A program made the translations under genes and the position numbers. A DNA stretch of 64,000 nucleotides from positions 1 through 64,000 of the forward strand of contig CALFAY010000003.1 of the NCBI GenBank assembly GCA_937944855.1, read 5' to 3'. The notes below the pieces were generated by a model. That model ran no database searches and was not told the DNA's origin. It saw only the letters and a program-made list of their open reading frames with translations. This document shows, piece after piece, positions 53,201-61,491 of this stretch; the stretch's first letter is position 1, and each line of letters starts with the position of its first letter. The DNA is from an uncultured Planctomycetota bacterium. GTDB taxonomy: Bacteria > Planctomycetota > Planctomycetia > Gemmatales > HRBIN36.

Positions 53201-55008
53201 CCCAGGGAAGCCGGGCACGCCTTGTGCTGGTCGAGAAACTCCTCCGCAGCGAACTTCTGACCGAAGCCGAGGGCGAATTGCTGGTCCTCATCCGCGACGC
53301 GGAGCCGGACATCGCAGCCGCCGCCCTCGAAGCGATGGCTCGACTCAAGACTAGACAAGGAGAACTGGACGAAGCGGCCCGCTACTACCGCGAGCTGGCT
53401 CACAAGTATCCCAAGGTTCCCGTGCGCGACGGCAAAACCGGCGAGGATCTGTACCTGGAACTGATGACCGACAAGCGCTTCCTGCCATTCATCGAGGAGG
53501 TGCGCCGCGGTTGGTCCGGGAGCCATTTCATCACGCCCCGAGCCGGCACGCCGACTATGCAGGACAACGGCATGGTCGCTCAGCTCTTCTGGCTGGAGCC
53601 GGACGGCGCCGAGAATTCGCCCTTCCTGCGCCGCTACCGCCTGGGCGTGGACAACGGCAACCAACAGGTCAAGCGAGTGGACCGGCTCACCGGCGAAGAA
53701 CGGATTCTGTTCCGCCTCCAGGGACTGATGCCGACGATCTTCAACAACCCGGCCATGCGGGGCAAGTTTCGAGGTACTTGTCACCTGCGGGGCAATCTGC
53801 TGGTCTTTTCGTGGGGCCACTACGTCTACGCCTACGACCTGCGGCAGAACCGTCCAGAGCCGATGTGGAGCTACGATCTGCTCGGCGGAACCTTCGATCC
53901 CCAGAACCGCCGACCGGGCGATCAACCTGTGCAACTGATTGCGAACCAGCGCGGCGGACTAGACCTGCTGGTGGCCAATAGCATCGCCAGCCGGGTCGGC
54001 GGACTGGTCGCCGTCGAGCCCAGGTGCGTTTGCTTCCATGTGCGAGAGGAAGGTCTGGTTGCGGTCGATCCCTGGCAGATTGAGCGAGTGACGTTGCCCG
54101 GATCGCAAGTCGTCGTCAACCGCCCCAAACGGATCTGGGTCAAAAGTGATGTGCCGTCCACTGCCGAAATCTTTTCCGATCGGGATCTTTTGTACGTGGT
54201 GCCCTTCGGACGCAACGCCAACGAGCCGGGTCGGCCTTACGCCCTGCGTCTGACCGATGGCAGCCGAGTCGAGGTGCCGGATTTTTCTTCCCTGTACAAT
54301 CAGCGAGAAGTCGTGCTTCGAGCCTGCCTCCTGGTGAAGGAAGGAGGCGGCAGTAGCGCTCTGGTTGTGAAGCTGCACGATGTGCGCGAGGGCAAAGAGG
54401 TCTGGTCTCGGACCTTCGACGCTCAAGCCGTCCTGCTCAAGGGTCAGAAACCCGACATGGTTGGCGTCGTGGATGGTTCCGGCCGCCTGACCATCTTTCG
54501 CACCGCCGACGGAAACGAAATCGTGACGGCGGCCGTCGAACCGCTGCCGAGCGGCGCCTCCGCCCACCTTCTGTGGGACGACAGCCAGTTCTACGTCCTG
54601 GTCAACAAGCCTATGAATGCCGAGCCTAACGGCCGCCGCGAGATTTCGCCGATGGGACAGTTCCTCCGAACCTTGCCGGTCCATGGGCCCATCTACGTCT
54701 TCGACCGCGACAGCGGGAAAAAACTCTGGGAACGCAACATCGGACCCCAGCATCTAGTGCTGGAAGAACTCGAGGAGATGCCGATTCTGTTCTTCGGCAG
54801 CTGGCAGAGGGTATGGACGGCCAAAGGCGACCACTATCAGTCCACCAGCGCCGTCCTGGTGCTCGACAAGCGCAACGGGGAGACGGTCGAAGAGCTTTCC
54901 GTGCCCCGGGACAGCATCCAATTGCATACCGTTCGCGTGGATCAGCGGACCAGCCAGGTGGACGTGATCGGCTATCAGTTCAAGCGTTCCTACGCGATCA
55001 CTTATTGA
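50212..55008 (+). CDS. Very large secreted PQQ-like beta-propeller/TPR protein
   Basis: The 1598-residue protein starts with an N-terminal hydrophobic segment (PLALTGFLGWLAGVVLVMGL) and a Pro/Ala/Gly linker. Helical TPR-like units follow (about 95-260: VREEWGDAVRLLQNILN-like). A first beta-propeller occupies about 300-790 (LLWKEQRSGDLYLAGVYRGK, VMLVGRDFCRALNLEDGKEV, WKVQTG). More TPR-like helices span about 810-1100 (ARYYRELAHKYPKVP). A second propeller fills 1130-1598 (IYVFDRDSGKKLWERNIGPQ). This is a BamB/PQQ-repeat scaffold without PQQ-enzyme active-site residues. It is encoded first in a row with toroid, MoxR, DUF58 and VWA genes, so a role in envelope protein assembly is inferred. Confidence 0.85.
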   Translation: MARRFPAWIPLALTGFLGWLAGVVLVMGLVVRTEEASAQPAKVPLQPGPAGGPAAGGAAAQQPGGESSEETRFTDRVRLPVDRSANRKIERVKEWVEREEWGDAVRLLQNILNSPEDVVLKDEKGRWVSVRYEANRILGEMPPAGRQFYELEYGTLARTALKKALANGDPRALADVALRYLHTEAGTEANQLLATYYLDQGSYIQAALCFERLLARPGVLESLPPLVLYKAALAFERTGDVRNRDRAWNELARRLDRPGEPPLPPALARLGLTRLRESLALRGPTRPGSGGTDWPMFLGSVDRSAVAEGSAPFLEPRFSVETAYESKTRSFLEQATKPKNAILSGFYPLTIGGKLLYRSYLGVHCVQLQNESGGDPVPIWEWRTDVSLDDLMRSQASYDPTGQTINTWLQNYLSVAPTILYDNTTLGTMSTDGNFLYLIEDLAVPPAPTTMDGRAIIFNRDQQNLPSVQLQPWTRHNRLTALDLSKEGKLEWSLPTIRDHDSIDAPFTDTFFLGAPLPLGDRLYVLAETHGEIRLLCLDPQNKGALEWSQPLCAVESRKLPEDPVRRTQAAMLAYGEGILVCPTHAGAIIGVDLLTRSLLWAHSYQEMPDNPLPATPAVIGGRAFRQYSQQPLTPPSWASSAPIIKDSRVVFTAPDADAVHCLRLRDGTLLWKEQRSGDLYLAGVYRGKVMLVGRDFCRALNLEDGKEVWKVQTGMPSGRGIASASTYFLPLKSGEVWAVEIDTGKVLARSRSPKNEVPGNLAFHEGDVISQGITRLTVYPQLTVRERTITERLAKNPKDPRGLLDRGELRLHQGSLRPAVEDLRASLEGPLPAELVLKARTKLYEAMAELLEQDFAANEDLLKEFETLTNSWSDVGLPEQDREIREREIRDRKARLLRLVAKGREQQGRLAEALTAYIQFAELGREELISFPEDPGTRALPRVWAKGRIEALLRNVDSGKRRELEQIIEQKWDEITASGDLEAMRKFTALFGSISTQGSRARLVLVEKLLRSELLTEAEGELLVLIRDAEPDIAAAALEAMARLKTRQGELDEAARYYRELAHKYPKVPVRDGKTGEDLYLELMTDKRFLPFIEEVRRGWSGSHFITPRAGTPTMQDNGMVAQLFWLEPDGAENSPFLRRYRLGVDNGNQQVKRVDRLTGEERILFRLQGLMPTIFNNPAMRGKFRGTCHLRGNLLVFSWGHYVYAYDLRQNRPEPMWSYDLLGGTFDPQNRRPGDQPVQLIANQRGGLDLLVANSIASRVGGLVAVEPRCVCFHVREEGLVAVDPWQIERVTLPGSQVVVNRPKRIWVKSDVPSTAEIFSDRDLLYVVPFGRNANEPGRPYALRLTDGSRVEVPDFSSLYNQREVVLRACLLVKEGGGSSALVVKLHDVREGKEVWSRTFDAQAVLLKGQKPDMVGVVDGSGRLTIFRTADGNEIVTAAVEPLPSGASAHLLWDDSQFYVLVNKPMNAEPNGRREISPMGQFLRTLPVHGPIYVFDRDSGKKLWERNIGPQHLVLEELEEMPILFFGSWQRVWTAKGDHYQSTSAVLVLDKRNGETVEELSVPRDSIQLHTVRVDQRTSQVDVIGYQFKRSYAITY

Positions 55009-55135
55009 CGTCCGGTCCTGAAACGGGCGAGACGTGCTGTTGCGGATCGGGAGGTGCTGTGAGAAATGCGTTCGGTGGTCGTCTTTAGTATTTAAGGAAC
55101 TGGTCGACAAAGCCTCGACTGGGAGGGTGTCGTTC

Positions 55136-56266
55136 ATGAAGCGGGTTGCCTTGGCTTTCGGTCTTGCTGCCATTTTGCTGCCTGCCCTTGGATGGTCTGC
55201 CGACGATCCGAAGACAGTGGAGGTCATGGAGCGGTACAAGCCGGTGATCGACCGTGGGCTGCAATGGCTGGCCAAGCAGCAGGCCCGCGACGGCCACTGG
55301 GAAGCGATGAATGGCACCTACCCGGTTCCGATGACCGCGTTGGCTGGGCTGGCCCTGATGGCCGAGGGCAGCACTCCCTCGCAGGGCAAATACGCCAAGG
55401 AGATCGACAACGCCGTGGAATATCTGATGAGCCGCGCTCAGAAGAACGGCTTGATCGGCCGGCCGGACGATCCCCGGGAACAGCAGCGCTACATGTACGG
55501 CCACGGCTTCGCCACGATGTTTCTGGCGATGGCTTACGGAGAGGAAAACGACGAGAAACGGCGGCGCGAACTGGAAAATGTCCTGAAGCGGGCCGTGGAA
55601 TTCACCGGACGCGCCCAAACCCGCCTGGGAGGCTGGGGCTACGTCTCGGCGATGGACAACGCCGACTTTGACGAAGGCTCGGTGACGATTACCCAGGTGC
55701 AGGCCCTCCGCGCCTGCAAGAACGCCGGTATCCCCGTGCCCAAGGAGATCATCGACAAGGCCCACGACTATCTCAAGAAGAGCACAATGATTTCGGTCCA
55801 CGATCCCGATCCCAAGAAGGTCGAAGCCGGGGTCATCTACAGTCTCCGGCAAGGCGGCGGAAACATTCGTCCGCCACTGACGGCCGCCGCCGTCGCCTGT
55901 CTGTTCAATGCCGGGGAATACAAGAACGACCTGGCGATTAAATGGATCAACTACTGCCAGCGGCATATTCCGGTCGATCAGTTGGGCCGGGACAGCTTCG
56001 GCCACTGGGAGTACACGCATTTCTACTATGCGCAAGTGATCTATACTCTCGGCGAGGACCGGCACAAGGAACTGCGTCCCGATCTGCCGGACAGCCAACT
56101 CCTGAAATGGAGCCGCTACCGGGACGAGACGTTCAAGTACCTCGCCTCCCGGCAGAGCCCGGACGGAAGCTGGAGTCAGGGCTATATTGGTCCTGTGTAC
56201 ACGACCGCGCTGCACCTGCTCATTCTGCAACTGGACCGGGGCAACCTGCCGATCTTCCAGCGCTGA
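55136..56266 (+). CDS. Secreted alpha/alpha-toroid (squalene-cyclase/prenyltransferase-like) protein
   Basis: The ATG at 55136 has GGGAGGG 8 bases upstream and gives 376 residues with a signal peptide ([20 protein letters not shown]). The mature part has repeated helix pairs with QW-like motifs: [40 protein letters not shown]-like region, [17 protein letters not shown]. This is the terpene cyclase/prenyltransferase toroid fold, but no DDxD cyclase motif is visible. Secreted toroids of this type are common in planctomycetes beside MoxR/VWA genes and are probably binding proteins rather than cyclases. Confidence 0.85.
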   Translation: MKRVALAFGLAAILLPALGWSADDPKTVEVMERYKPVIDRGLQWLAKQQARDGHWEAMNGTYPVPMTALAGLALMAEGSTPSQGKYAKEIDNAVEYLMSRAQKNGLIGRPDDPREQQRYMYGHGFATMFLAMAYGEENDEKRRRELENVLKRAVEFTGRAQTRLGGWGYVSAMDNADFDEGSVTITQVQALRACKNAGIPVPKEIIDKAHDYLKKSTMISVHDPDPKKVEAGVIYSLRQGGGNIRPPLTAAAVACLFNAGEYKNDLAIKWINYCQRHIPVDQLGRDSFGHWEYTHFYYAQVIYTLGEDRHKELRPDLPDSQLLKWSRYRDETFKYLASRQSPDGSWSQGYIGPVYTTALHLLILQLDRGNLPIFQR

Positions 56267-56316
56267 ACGTAAAGAAACCTTGGGTTGGCAACTTTCAGAA
56301 AACGAGTGACACAAGC

Positions 56317-57399
56317 ATGACACATCACAACGAGGGGCGGGTTCCCGCCGTGGATTCCATGCAGGCGGACGACATCCAGGCGGTTCACAAACTCCAGGAG
56401 GCATTTACCGACATCAAACAGCAGTTGTCGCGCGTGATCGTGGGACAGGACAAGGTGATCGAGGAATTGCTCATCGCCTTGTTCAGCCGGGGGCATTGCA
56501 TCCTCGAAGGCGTCCCCGGACTGGCCAAGACCTTGATGATCTCCACGCTTTCCAAGTGCCTGTCCCTGGAATTCAGCCGCATCCAGTTCACCCCGGACCT
56601 CATGCCCTCCGACATCACCGGCACCGAGGTCATCGAGGAGAACCGCTCTACCGGCGCGCGAGAGTTCAAGTTCCTGCCGGGGCCTCTGTTCGCCAACATC
56701 ATCCTGGCTGACGAAATCAACCGGACTCCGCCCAAAACCCAGGCCGCCCTTCTGGAGGCGATGCAGGAACGGCAAGTGACGGTCGGCCGCGTCCGCCATC
56801 GCCTGTCCGATCCGTTCTTCGTGCTGGCCACCCAGAACCCGATCGAACAGGAAGGCACCTATCCGCTGCCCGAAGCGCAGCAGGACCGCTTCATGTTCAA
56901 GATCTTCGTCAAGTACCCGACCTTCAAGGAGGAGTTCGAAATCGCTCGCCGGACCACGGCGGTAATGAGCGAGGAGATTACGCCGGTGCTCGATGGCGAC
57001 ACCATCCTCGACCTGCAACAACTGGTGCGCCGCGTGCCGGTAACGGACCATGTCATCCACTACGCCCTGGCCCTGGTCCGTCAGACGCGCATCGGCGAAC
57101 CCGGGGTGCCGGAGTTTGTGCAGGAGTGGCTGTCCTGGGGTGCCGGACCGCGTGCCGTGCAGTATCTGATTCTCGGCGGCAAGGCGCGAGCGTTGTTGTA
57201 CGGCCGGACGCATGTCTCGGTCGAAGACATCCAGGCCCTCGCCTATCCGGTCTTGCGGCATCGCATCCTGACCAATTTCACGGCGTCCTCGGAAGGCATC
57301 ACGCCGGACACGGTCATCGAGCGGCTCCTGAGCACGACTCCGGCGCGCGAGGGGGAACTGACCCGCGATCCGCGGTTCCAGAAGATTTTCGCGTCATGA
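56317..57399 (+). CDS. MoxR-family AAA+ ATPase
   Basis: The 360-residue protein has [20 protein letters not shown], Walker [14 protein letters not shown], Walker [30 protein letters not shown], sensor 1 [20 protein letters not shown] and the MoxR lid [14 protein letters not shown]. MoxR ATPases are chaperone-like and act with VWA proteins on cofactor or complex maturation at the envelope. The three genes that follow are the usual partners (DUF58, BatA and VWA proteins). The start (ATG 56317) has only a weak ribosome-binding site; an in-frame ATG at 56359 is an alternative. Confidence 0.93.
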   Translation: MTHHNEGRVPAVDSMQADDIQAVHKLQEAFTDIKQQLSRVIVGQDKVIEELLIALFSRGHCILEGVPGLAKTLMISTLSKCLSLEFSRIQFTPDLMPSDITGTEVIEENRSTGAREFKFLPGPLFANIILADEINRTPPKTQAALLEAMQERQVTVGRVRHRLSDPFFVLATQNPIEQEGTYPLPEAQQDRFMFKIFVKYPTFKEEFEIARRTTAVMSEEITPVLDGDTILDLQQLVRRVPVTDHVIHYALALVRQTRIGEPGVPEFVQEWLSWGAGPRAVQYLILGGKARALLYGRTHVSVEDIQALAYPVLRHRILTNFTASSEGITPDTVIERLLSTTPAREGELTRDPRFQKIFAS

Positions 57400-57477
57400 C
57401 GGCCGCAAGGAATCAACGACGACCAGCCGGTCCCGCTGGCCGGCTGACGCAGACAACTTCCTGACGAGACTCGCAGC

Positions 57478-58392
57478 ATGTCCGACGATCCACGCCGTTT
57501 CCTGCATCCCCAGACCATCGCCCGCATCAGCCGCCTCGATCTCCGGGCGCGCTACGTCGTCGAGGGCTTCATCTCGGGAATGCACAAAAGCCCGTTTTTC
57601 GGCCACAGCGTCGAGTTCGTGCAGCATCGGGAATACGCACCTGGGGACGACATCCGTCACCTGGACTGGAAGGTCTGGTCCAAGACCGACCGCTTTTACA
57701 TCAAGCAGTACGAGGAAGAAACCAACCTGCGGACGGCTCTGGTCGTGGACGTCAGCGAGTCCATGCATTACGGGCGGGGACCACTCAACAAGTACGAGTA
57801 CGCCTGCACCATCGCCGCCTGTCTGGCGTATCTGCTCATACGCCAGCAGGACGCGGTCGGCATGATGACGTTCGACTCCAACGCCCGGCAAATCGTCCCG
57901 GCCCGAAGTCATCAGGCCCATCTGGACGCGCTGGTCAAGGCGCTTGACATCAGCCGGCCGAGGGAAAAGACCGGCATGGAAACGGTGCTGCGGCGGGTCA
58001 ACAACGGCACGTCGTCCAAGGGCATGATCGTGCTGATCAGCGACTTGCTGTGCGATCGGGAAGGCTTGTTCAAGGGCCTGGACCTGCTCCGTTTCCGACA
58101 GCACGACGTGCTCGTGTTCCACGTCATGGACGAGGACGAGCTGACTTTTCCGTTCCAGGGCACGACCAAGTTCGAAGGCATGGAGGAGCAGCCGGACCTG
58201 ATCTGCGATCCGCGGGCCCTGCGAGACGGGTATCTGGCGGCCCTGGAGGAGTACCTGGTCGAAGTGCGCCGCGGCTGCACAAGACGGGGCATCGACTACA
58301 TGCTGGTGCGGACCAGCGACTACCTCGATGCTGTTCTGTCCCGTTTCTTGCATGCCCGCATGGCTGTGAAATCGTCGGTCAAGACTCGCTAG
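57478..58392 (+). CDS. DUF58 domain protein (VWA-like)
   Basis: The 304-residue protein carries the DUF58 core: GHSVEFVQHREYAPGDDIRH followed by LDWKVWSKTDRFYIKQYEEE, and a VWA-like segment TALVVDVSESMHYGRGPLNK whose D-x-S-x-S could bind a metal (MIDAS). The C-terminus is GIDYMLVRTSDYLDAVLSRF. It is predicted cytoplasmic and is the standard companion of MoxR, with which it shares an operon (79 bases between them). It should link the ATPase to the membrane VWA proteins encoded downstream. Confidence 0.92.
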   Translation: MSDDPRRFLHPQTIARISRLDLRARYVVEGFISGMHKSPFFGHSVEFVQHREYAPGDDIRHLDWKVWSKTDRFYIKQYEEETNLRTALVVDVSESMHYGRGPLNKYEYACTIAACLAYLLIRQQDAVGMMTFDSNARQIVPARSHQAHLDALVKALDISRPREKTGMETVLRRVNNGTSSKGMIVLISDLLCDREGLFKGLDLLRFRQHDVLVFHVMDEDELTFPFQGTTKFEGMEEQPDLICDPRALRDGYLAALEEYLVEVRRGCTRRGIDYMLVRTSDYLDAVLSRFLHARMAVKSSVKTR

Positions 58393-58422
58393 CCGGCCCT
58401 TGAGGGGAATCGAGACGCAAGC

Positions 58423-61389
58423 ATGTTCGAGGCCATCAATCCAGCATATTGGTGGGGAGCGGCGGCGGTCAGCGTTCCCATCATCATCCACCTCATCAAC
58501 CGGCTGCGTTATCGGCGAATCCGCTGGGCAGCGATGGAGTTTCTGCTCAAGTCGCAGCAGCGCAACCGCCGCAAGCTCATCCTGGAACAATTGCTGCTGC
58601 TGGCAGCTCGGTGCTGCATCGTGCTGTTAGTGGTGGTCTTTCTGGTAAGGCCGACCGGCTGCCTCGATCAGGCCGGGGCCGGGGCCGCCGACTGGCCCAC
58701 CTACCACGTCGCCGTGATCGACGACAGCCTTAGCATGCAGGATGTCGATGACCCGCGCAATCCGGAGTCGGCAACCGCCTTCACGACGGGAACGCGGCTG
58801 CTGACGGAACTGGCGCGGAAGTATGCCGAGGCCCCTTCCGCCCACTATCTGACCGTGCTCAAATTCTCTGCGCCGGAAGCGCCGGAATTCGGCAAGCCGT
58901 TCGATCAACTTGGCGGCGCCGCGCCGGGCCAGCAACTGACGGCGGACGAGGCCCGCCGACTCAAGGAGCGGCTCGACGCTCTCCGCTGCGGCTTCGCCCC
59001 GCAAGCGCCGCTCAAGGCCCTCCAGGAGGCTGCCCGGTATTTCGAGAACGTCAAGGAGGGGCATAAAGTCCTGCACGTCTTCAGCGACTTCCGCCGACGC
59101 GACTGGGCCGAAGGCGGCGAGGCCGATCAGGCTGCGGAACTTCTGGCCGCCTTGGCCAGGGCCGGCAAGGTGCAGGTCCGGCTGCATGATTTAGCCCAGC
59201 CTCGGCGTTCGACCAATCCCACGGAAACGCCCCGGGCTCATGTCAATCTCGGGATCGTGGGCATGTCGGCCCGCTCCCGAATTCGGACTGAGGACGACCG
59301 CACACCGATCGAAGGAGTACCCACGCGCATCGTCACTCCCGGCCTGCCGTTGTACCTGCACGTCGCCGTCCGCAACTTCAGCGACACCGAACGTTCCGGC
59401 ATCCGCTTGCAGGTGCGGGTGGACGGCGTCGAACGCACGTCCAAAACTATCGACCGATTAGCGGGCGGCCAAGAAGCGGTCGTCGTTTTCGACCTGACCT
59501 TCGGTCCTGAAGAAGCCCTGGGTTTCAAGCAGATTACCGCCGTTTTGGAGGATCCCGACCGGCAAGACCACCTGTACGCCGACAATACCCGCTTCACCTA
59601 CGTCGAACTGCGGAAAGAAGTCCCGGTGTTGCTGGTCGATCCCGACCTGACGGCCTCCGACTCACCATCGGCCAGTTACTACCTGATGAAGGCGTTGACC
59701 GGTTCGACCCGCTCAGGTCTCCGGCCGGAACGACTCAACCCCCGTGAATTTCGCGGCGATGAAGTGGTGGTGATGGATGCCAAGGGCGGCAAGGACACGC
59801 GCCGGAAGATCGACCAGTATCCGGTCATCTTCGTACTCAACATCAGCGGTGTCGGCGAAGGCACCGGCGACCTGCACCCGGACGGGCTGAAAGCGCTGGA
59901 GACCTACGTCCGTCGCGGCGGCAGCGTGGTCTTTTTCTTGGGAGAGCGCACCAACGTCGTCAGTTTCAACCGCGACCTGTACAAGAACGGCCAGGGCATT
60001 TTTCCCGTGCCGCTGTTGCCGCGTCCAGAAGCGAGCCGGGCCGATGCGTTTGTTGATGAACCGCCGGACGAAACCGACCCTTACGCCAAGCTGCGGCTGC
60101 TGCGAAGCAACCACCCGGCGTTCCCCTTCCGGGGCGAATTGGCCAAATTGTTGACCGACTACCTGACCATCAATCGCTACTTCCGCGTCGATCCAGCCTG
60201 GCAGATGCCGGAGCACGTCGTGCCCCTGGTGCAACTGTCCAATCGCAAGCCGCTCAGCCTGTATGTCAACGACGCCCGCGATCTGGCCAACCGGCTGGAG
60301 ACAACAGCCCCGTCTTCCCTGGCCGAACGCATTCGCAGCTACACCGACCGCATCCGCGAGTGGATACAGGTACCCGAGGCCAAACGCGTCCAGAAAGGCC
60401 CGCTCATCGAGGCCGTCGGCGCATTGCTTAGCGATGTCGAACTGAGCGATTTCTGGTCGGCCAGAGATCGGACGCAGTTGCGTCAGGACCTCGAAAAGTT
60501 CCATCAGACGTTGCTGACCGGAGACACGGTCGCCTTCGAGGCCACGCTGGGCGGCGGCAAAGTCAAGGGCCATGTCGTCGCCTTCCTGACCCCGGCCGCT
60601 CCAACGCCGATCCAGAACAAAGACTACACCTGGAACAACTGGGCGAACGAACTGCCGTTCACCTTTGTGCCTATGATTCTGGCTTTGCACGATCATCTGG
60701 CCACGCTGTCCCGTTCGGCTGGGGAGATTGAAACCAATCAGGAAATTGGCAGCGTCAGCGAACTGCGCCTGGACGCCGAGCGCTACGTCGCCCGTGTCGA
60801 GCTGTGGCATCAGAAAGAAGGCGATCCCGATCCCGTCCGCATTGATACCATCATGGCGCGGGAAGAACGCGGCGAACTAGTGGCGACGCTGCGTCCACTG
60901 GCAGGACCGGGCCATTACCGCCTGCGGCTCAATCCTCCTGGGACGGAAGGCGATCCGGAAACCGCCTACCTCACGGCCAAGGGCGATCCCGAAGAATGGC
61001 CCATCGCTTTCAACGTCAACAGCCGTCTCGAAGGCAATCTGGCCCGCATTTCGGAAGCGGAACTGCACGACAAGCTGGCTGCCGGGCTTCAGAAAGGTGA
61101 ACAGCGTGTCGCCTTGGATCAGGCCTTGGCTTTCGTCCAGAGCAGACGCTGGTTCGTGCCCAACCCGCTGGAAGGAGCCAGTGAGGAGATTTCGCGGAAC
61201 CGTTCCTGGTCCGAGTACTGGTGGCTGTTGTTAGTGTTCTTGGGACTGCTGCTGGCCGAGCAATACTTGGCGGTACGCTTCAGCCATCACTTGCAAGGAG
61301 GCGTGGCAACGGTGCCGGCCCAGGCCCGCCGCAGTCTGCGCACCGTCCCGGCCAGACCCCAGGAGCCGGAGGCCCTGGTCCGCAGCTGA
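58423..61389 (+). CDS. BatA/VWA membrane protein, 988 residues
   Basis: The N-terminus is a BatA-type anchor (YWWGAAAVSVPIIIHLINRL, RYRRIRWAAMEFLLKSQQRN, then a second helix LLLLAARCCIVLLVVVFLVR). A VWA domain with MIDAS VIDDSLSMQDVDD, about 70-250, follows. A long extracytoplasmic region contains a CARDB-like segment (LQVRVDGVERTSKTIDRLAG) and another Rossmann-like stretch (IFVLNISGVGEGTGDL). A last helix near the end (YWWLLLVFLGLLLAEQYLAV) places the termini in the cytoplasm. The start is 30 bases after DUF58. In this set it is the probable membrane partner of MoxR/DUF58. Confidence 0.9.
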   Translation: MFEAINPAYWWGAAAVSVPIIIHLINRLRYRRIRWAAMEFLLKSQQRNRRKLILEQLLLLAARCCIVLLVVVFLVRPTGCLDQAGAGAADWPTYHVAVIDDSLSMQDVDDPRNPESATAFTTGTRLLTELARKYAEAPSAHYLTVLKFSAPEAPEFGKPFDQLGGAAPGQQLTADEARRLKERLDALRCGFAPQAPLKALQEAARYFENVKEGHKVLHVFSDFRRRDWAEGGEADQAAELLAALARAGKVQVRLHDLAQPRRSTNPTETPRAHVNLGIVGMSARSRIRTEDDRTPIEGVPTRIVTPGLPLYLHVAVRNFSDTERSGIRLQVRVDGVERTSKTIDRLAGGQEAVVVFDLTFGPEEALGFKQITAVLEDPDRQDHLYADNTRFTYVELRKEVPVLLVDPDLTASDSPSASYYLMKALTGSTRSGLRPERLNPREFRGDEVVVMDAKGGKDTRRKIDQYPVIFVLNISGVGEGTGDLHPDGLKALETYVRRGGSVVFFLGERTNVVSFNRDLYKNGQGIFPVPLLPRPEASRADAFVDEPPDETDPYAKLRLLRSNHPAFPFRGELAKLLTDYLTINRYFRVDPAWQMPEHVVPLVQLSNRKPLSLYVNDARDLANRLETTAPSSLAERIRSYTDRIREWIQVPEAKRVQKGPLIEAVGALLSDVELSDFWSARDRTQLRQDLEKFHQTLLTGDTVAFEATLGGGKVKGHVVAFLTPAAPTPIQNKDYTWNNWANELPFTFVPMILALHDHLATLSRSAGEIETNQEIGSVSELRLDAERYVARVELWHQKEGDPDPVRIDTIMAREERGELVATLRPLAGPGHYRLRLNPPGTEGDPETAYLTAKGDPEEWPIAFNVNSRLEGNLARISEAELHDKLAAGLQKGEQRVALDQALAFVQSRRWFVPNPLEGASEEISRNRSWSEYWWLLLVFLGLLLAEQYLAVRFSHHLQGGVATVPAQARRSLRTVPARPQEPEALVRS

Positions 61390-61491
61390 AGCGTAGAGCG
61401 GACAAAGGGGGGGGCAAATCATTAGCGGTTAGAGGTCAGCGGGCCGAAGTGCGGATCGGCCAGGGCAGATTTAGGACGAGGGGATGACAGC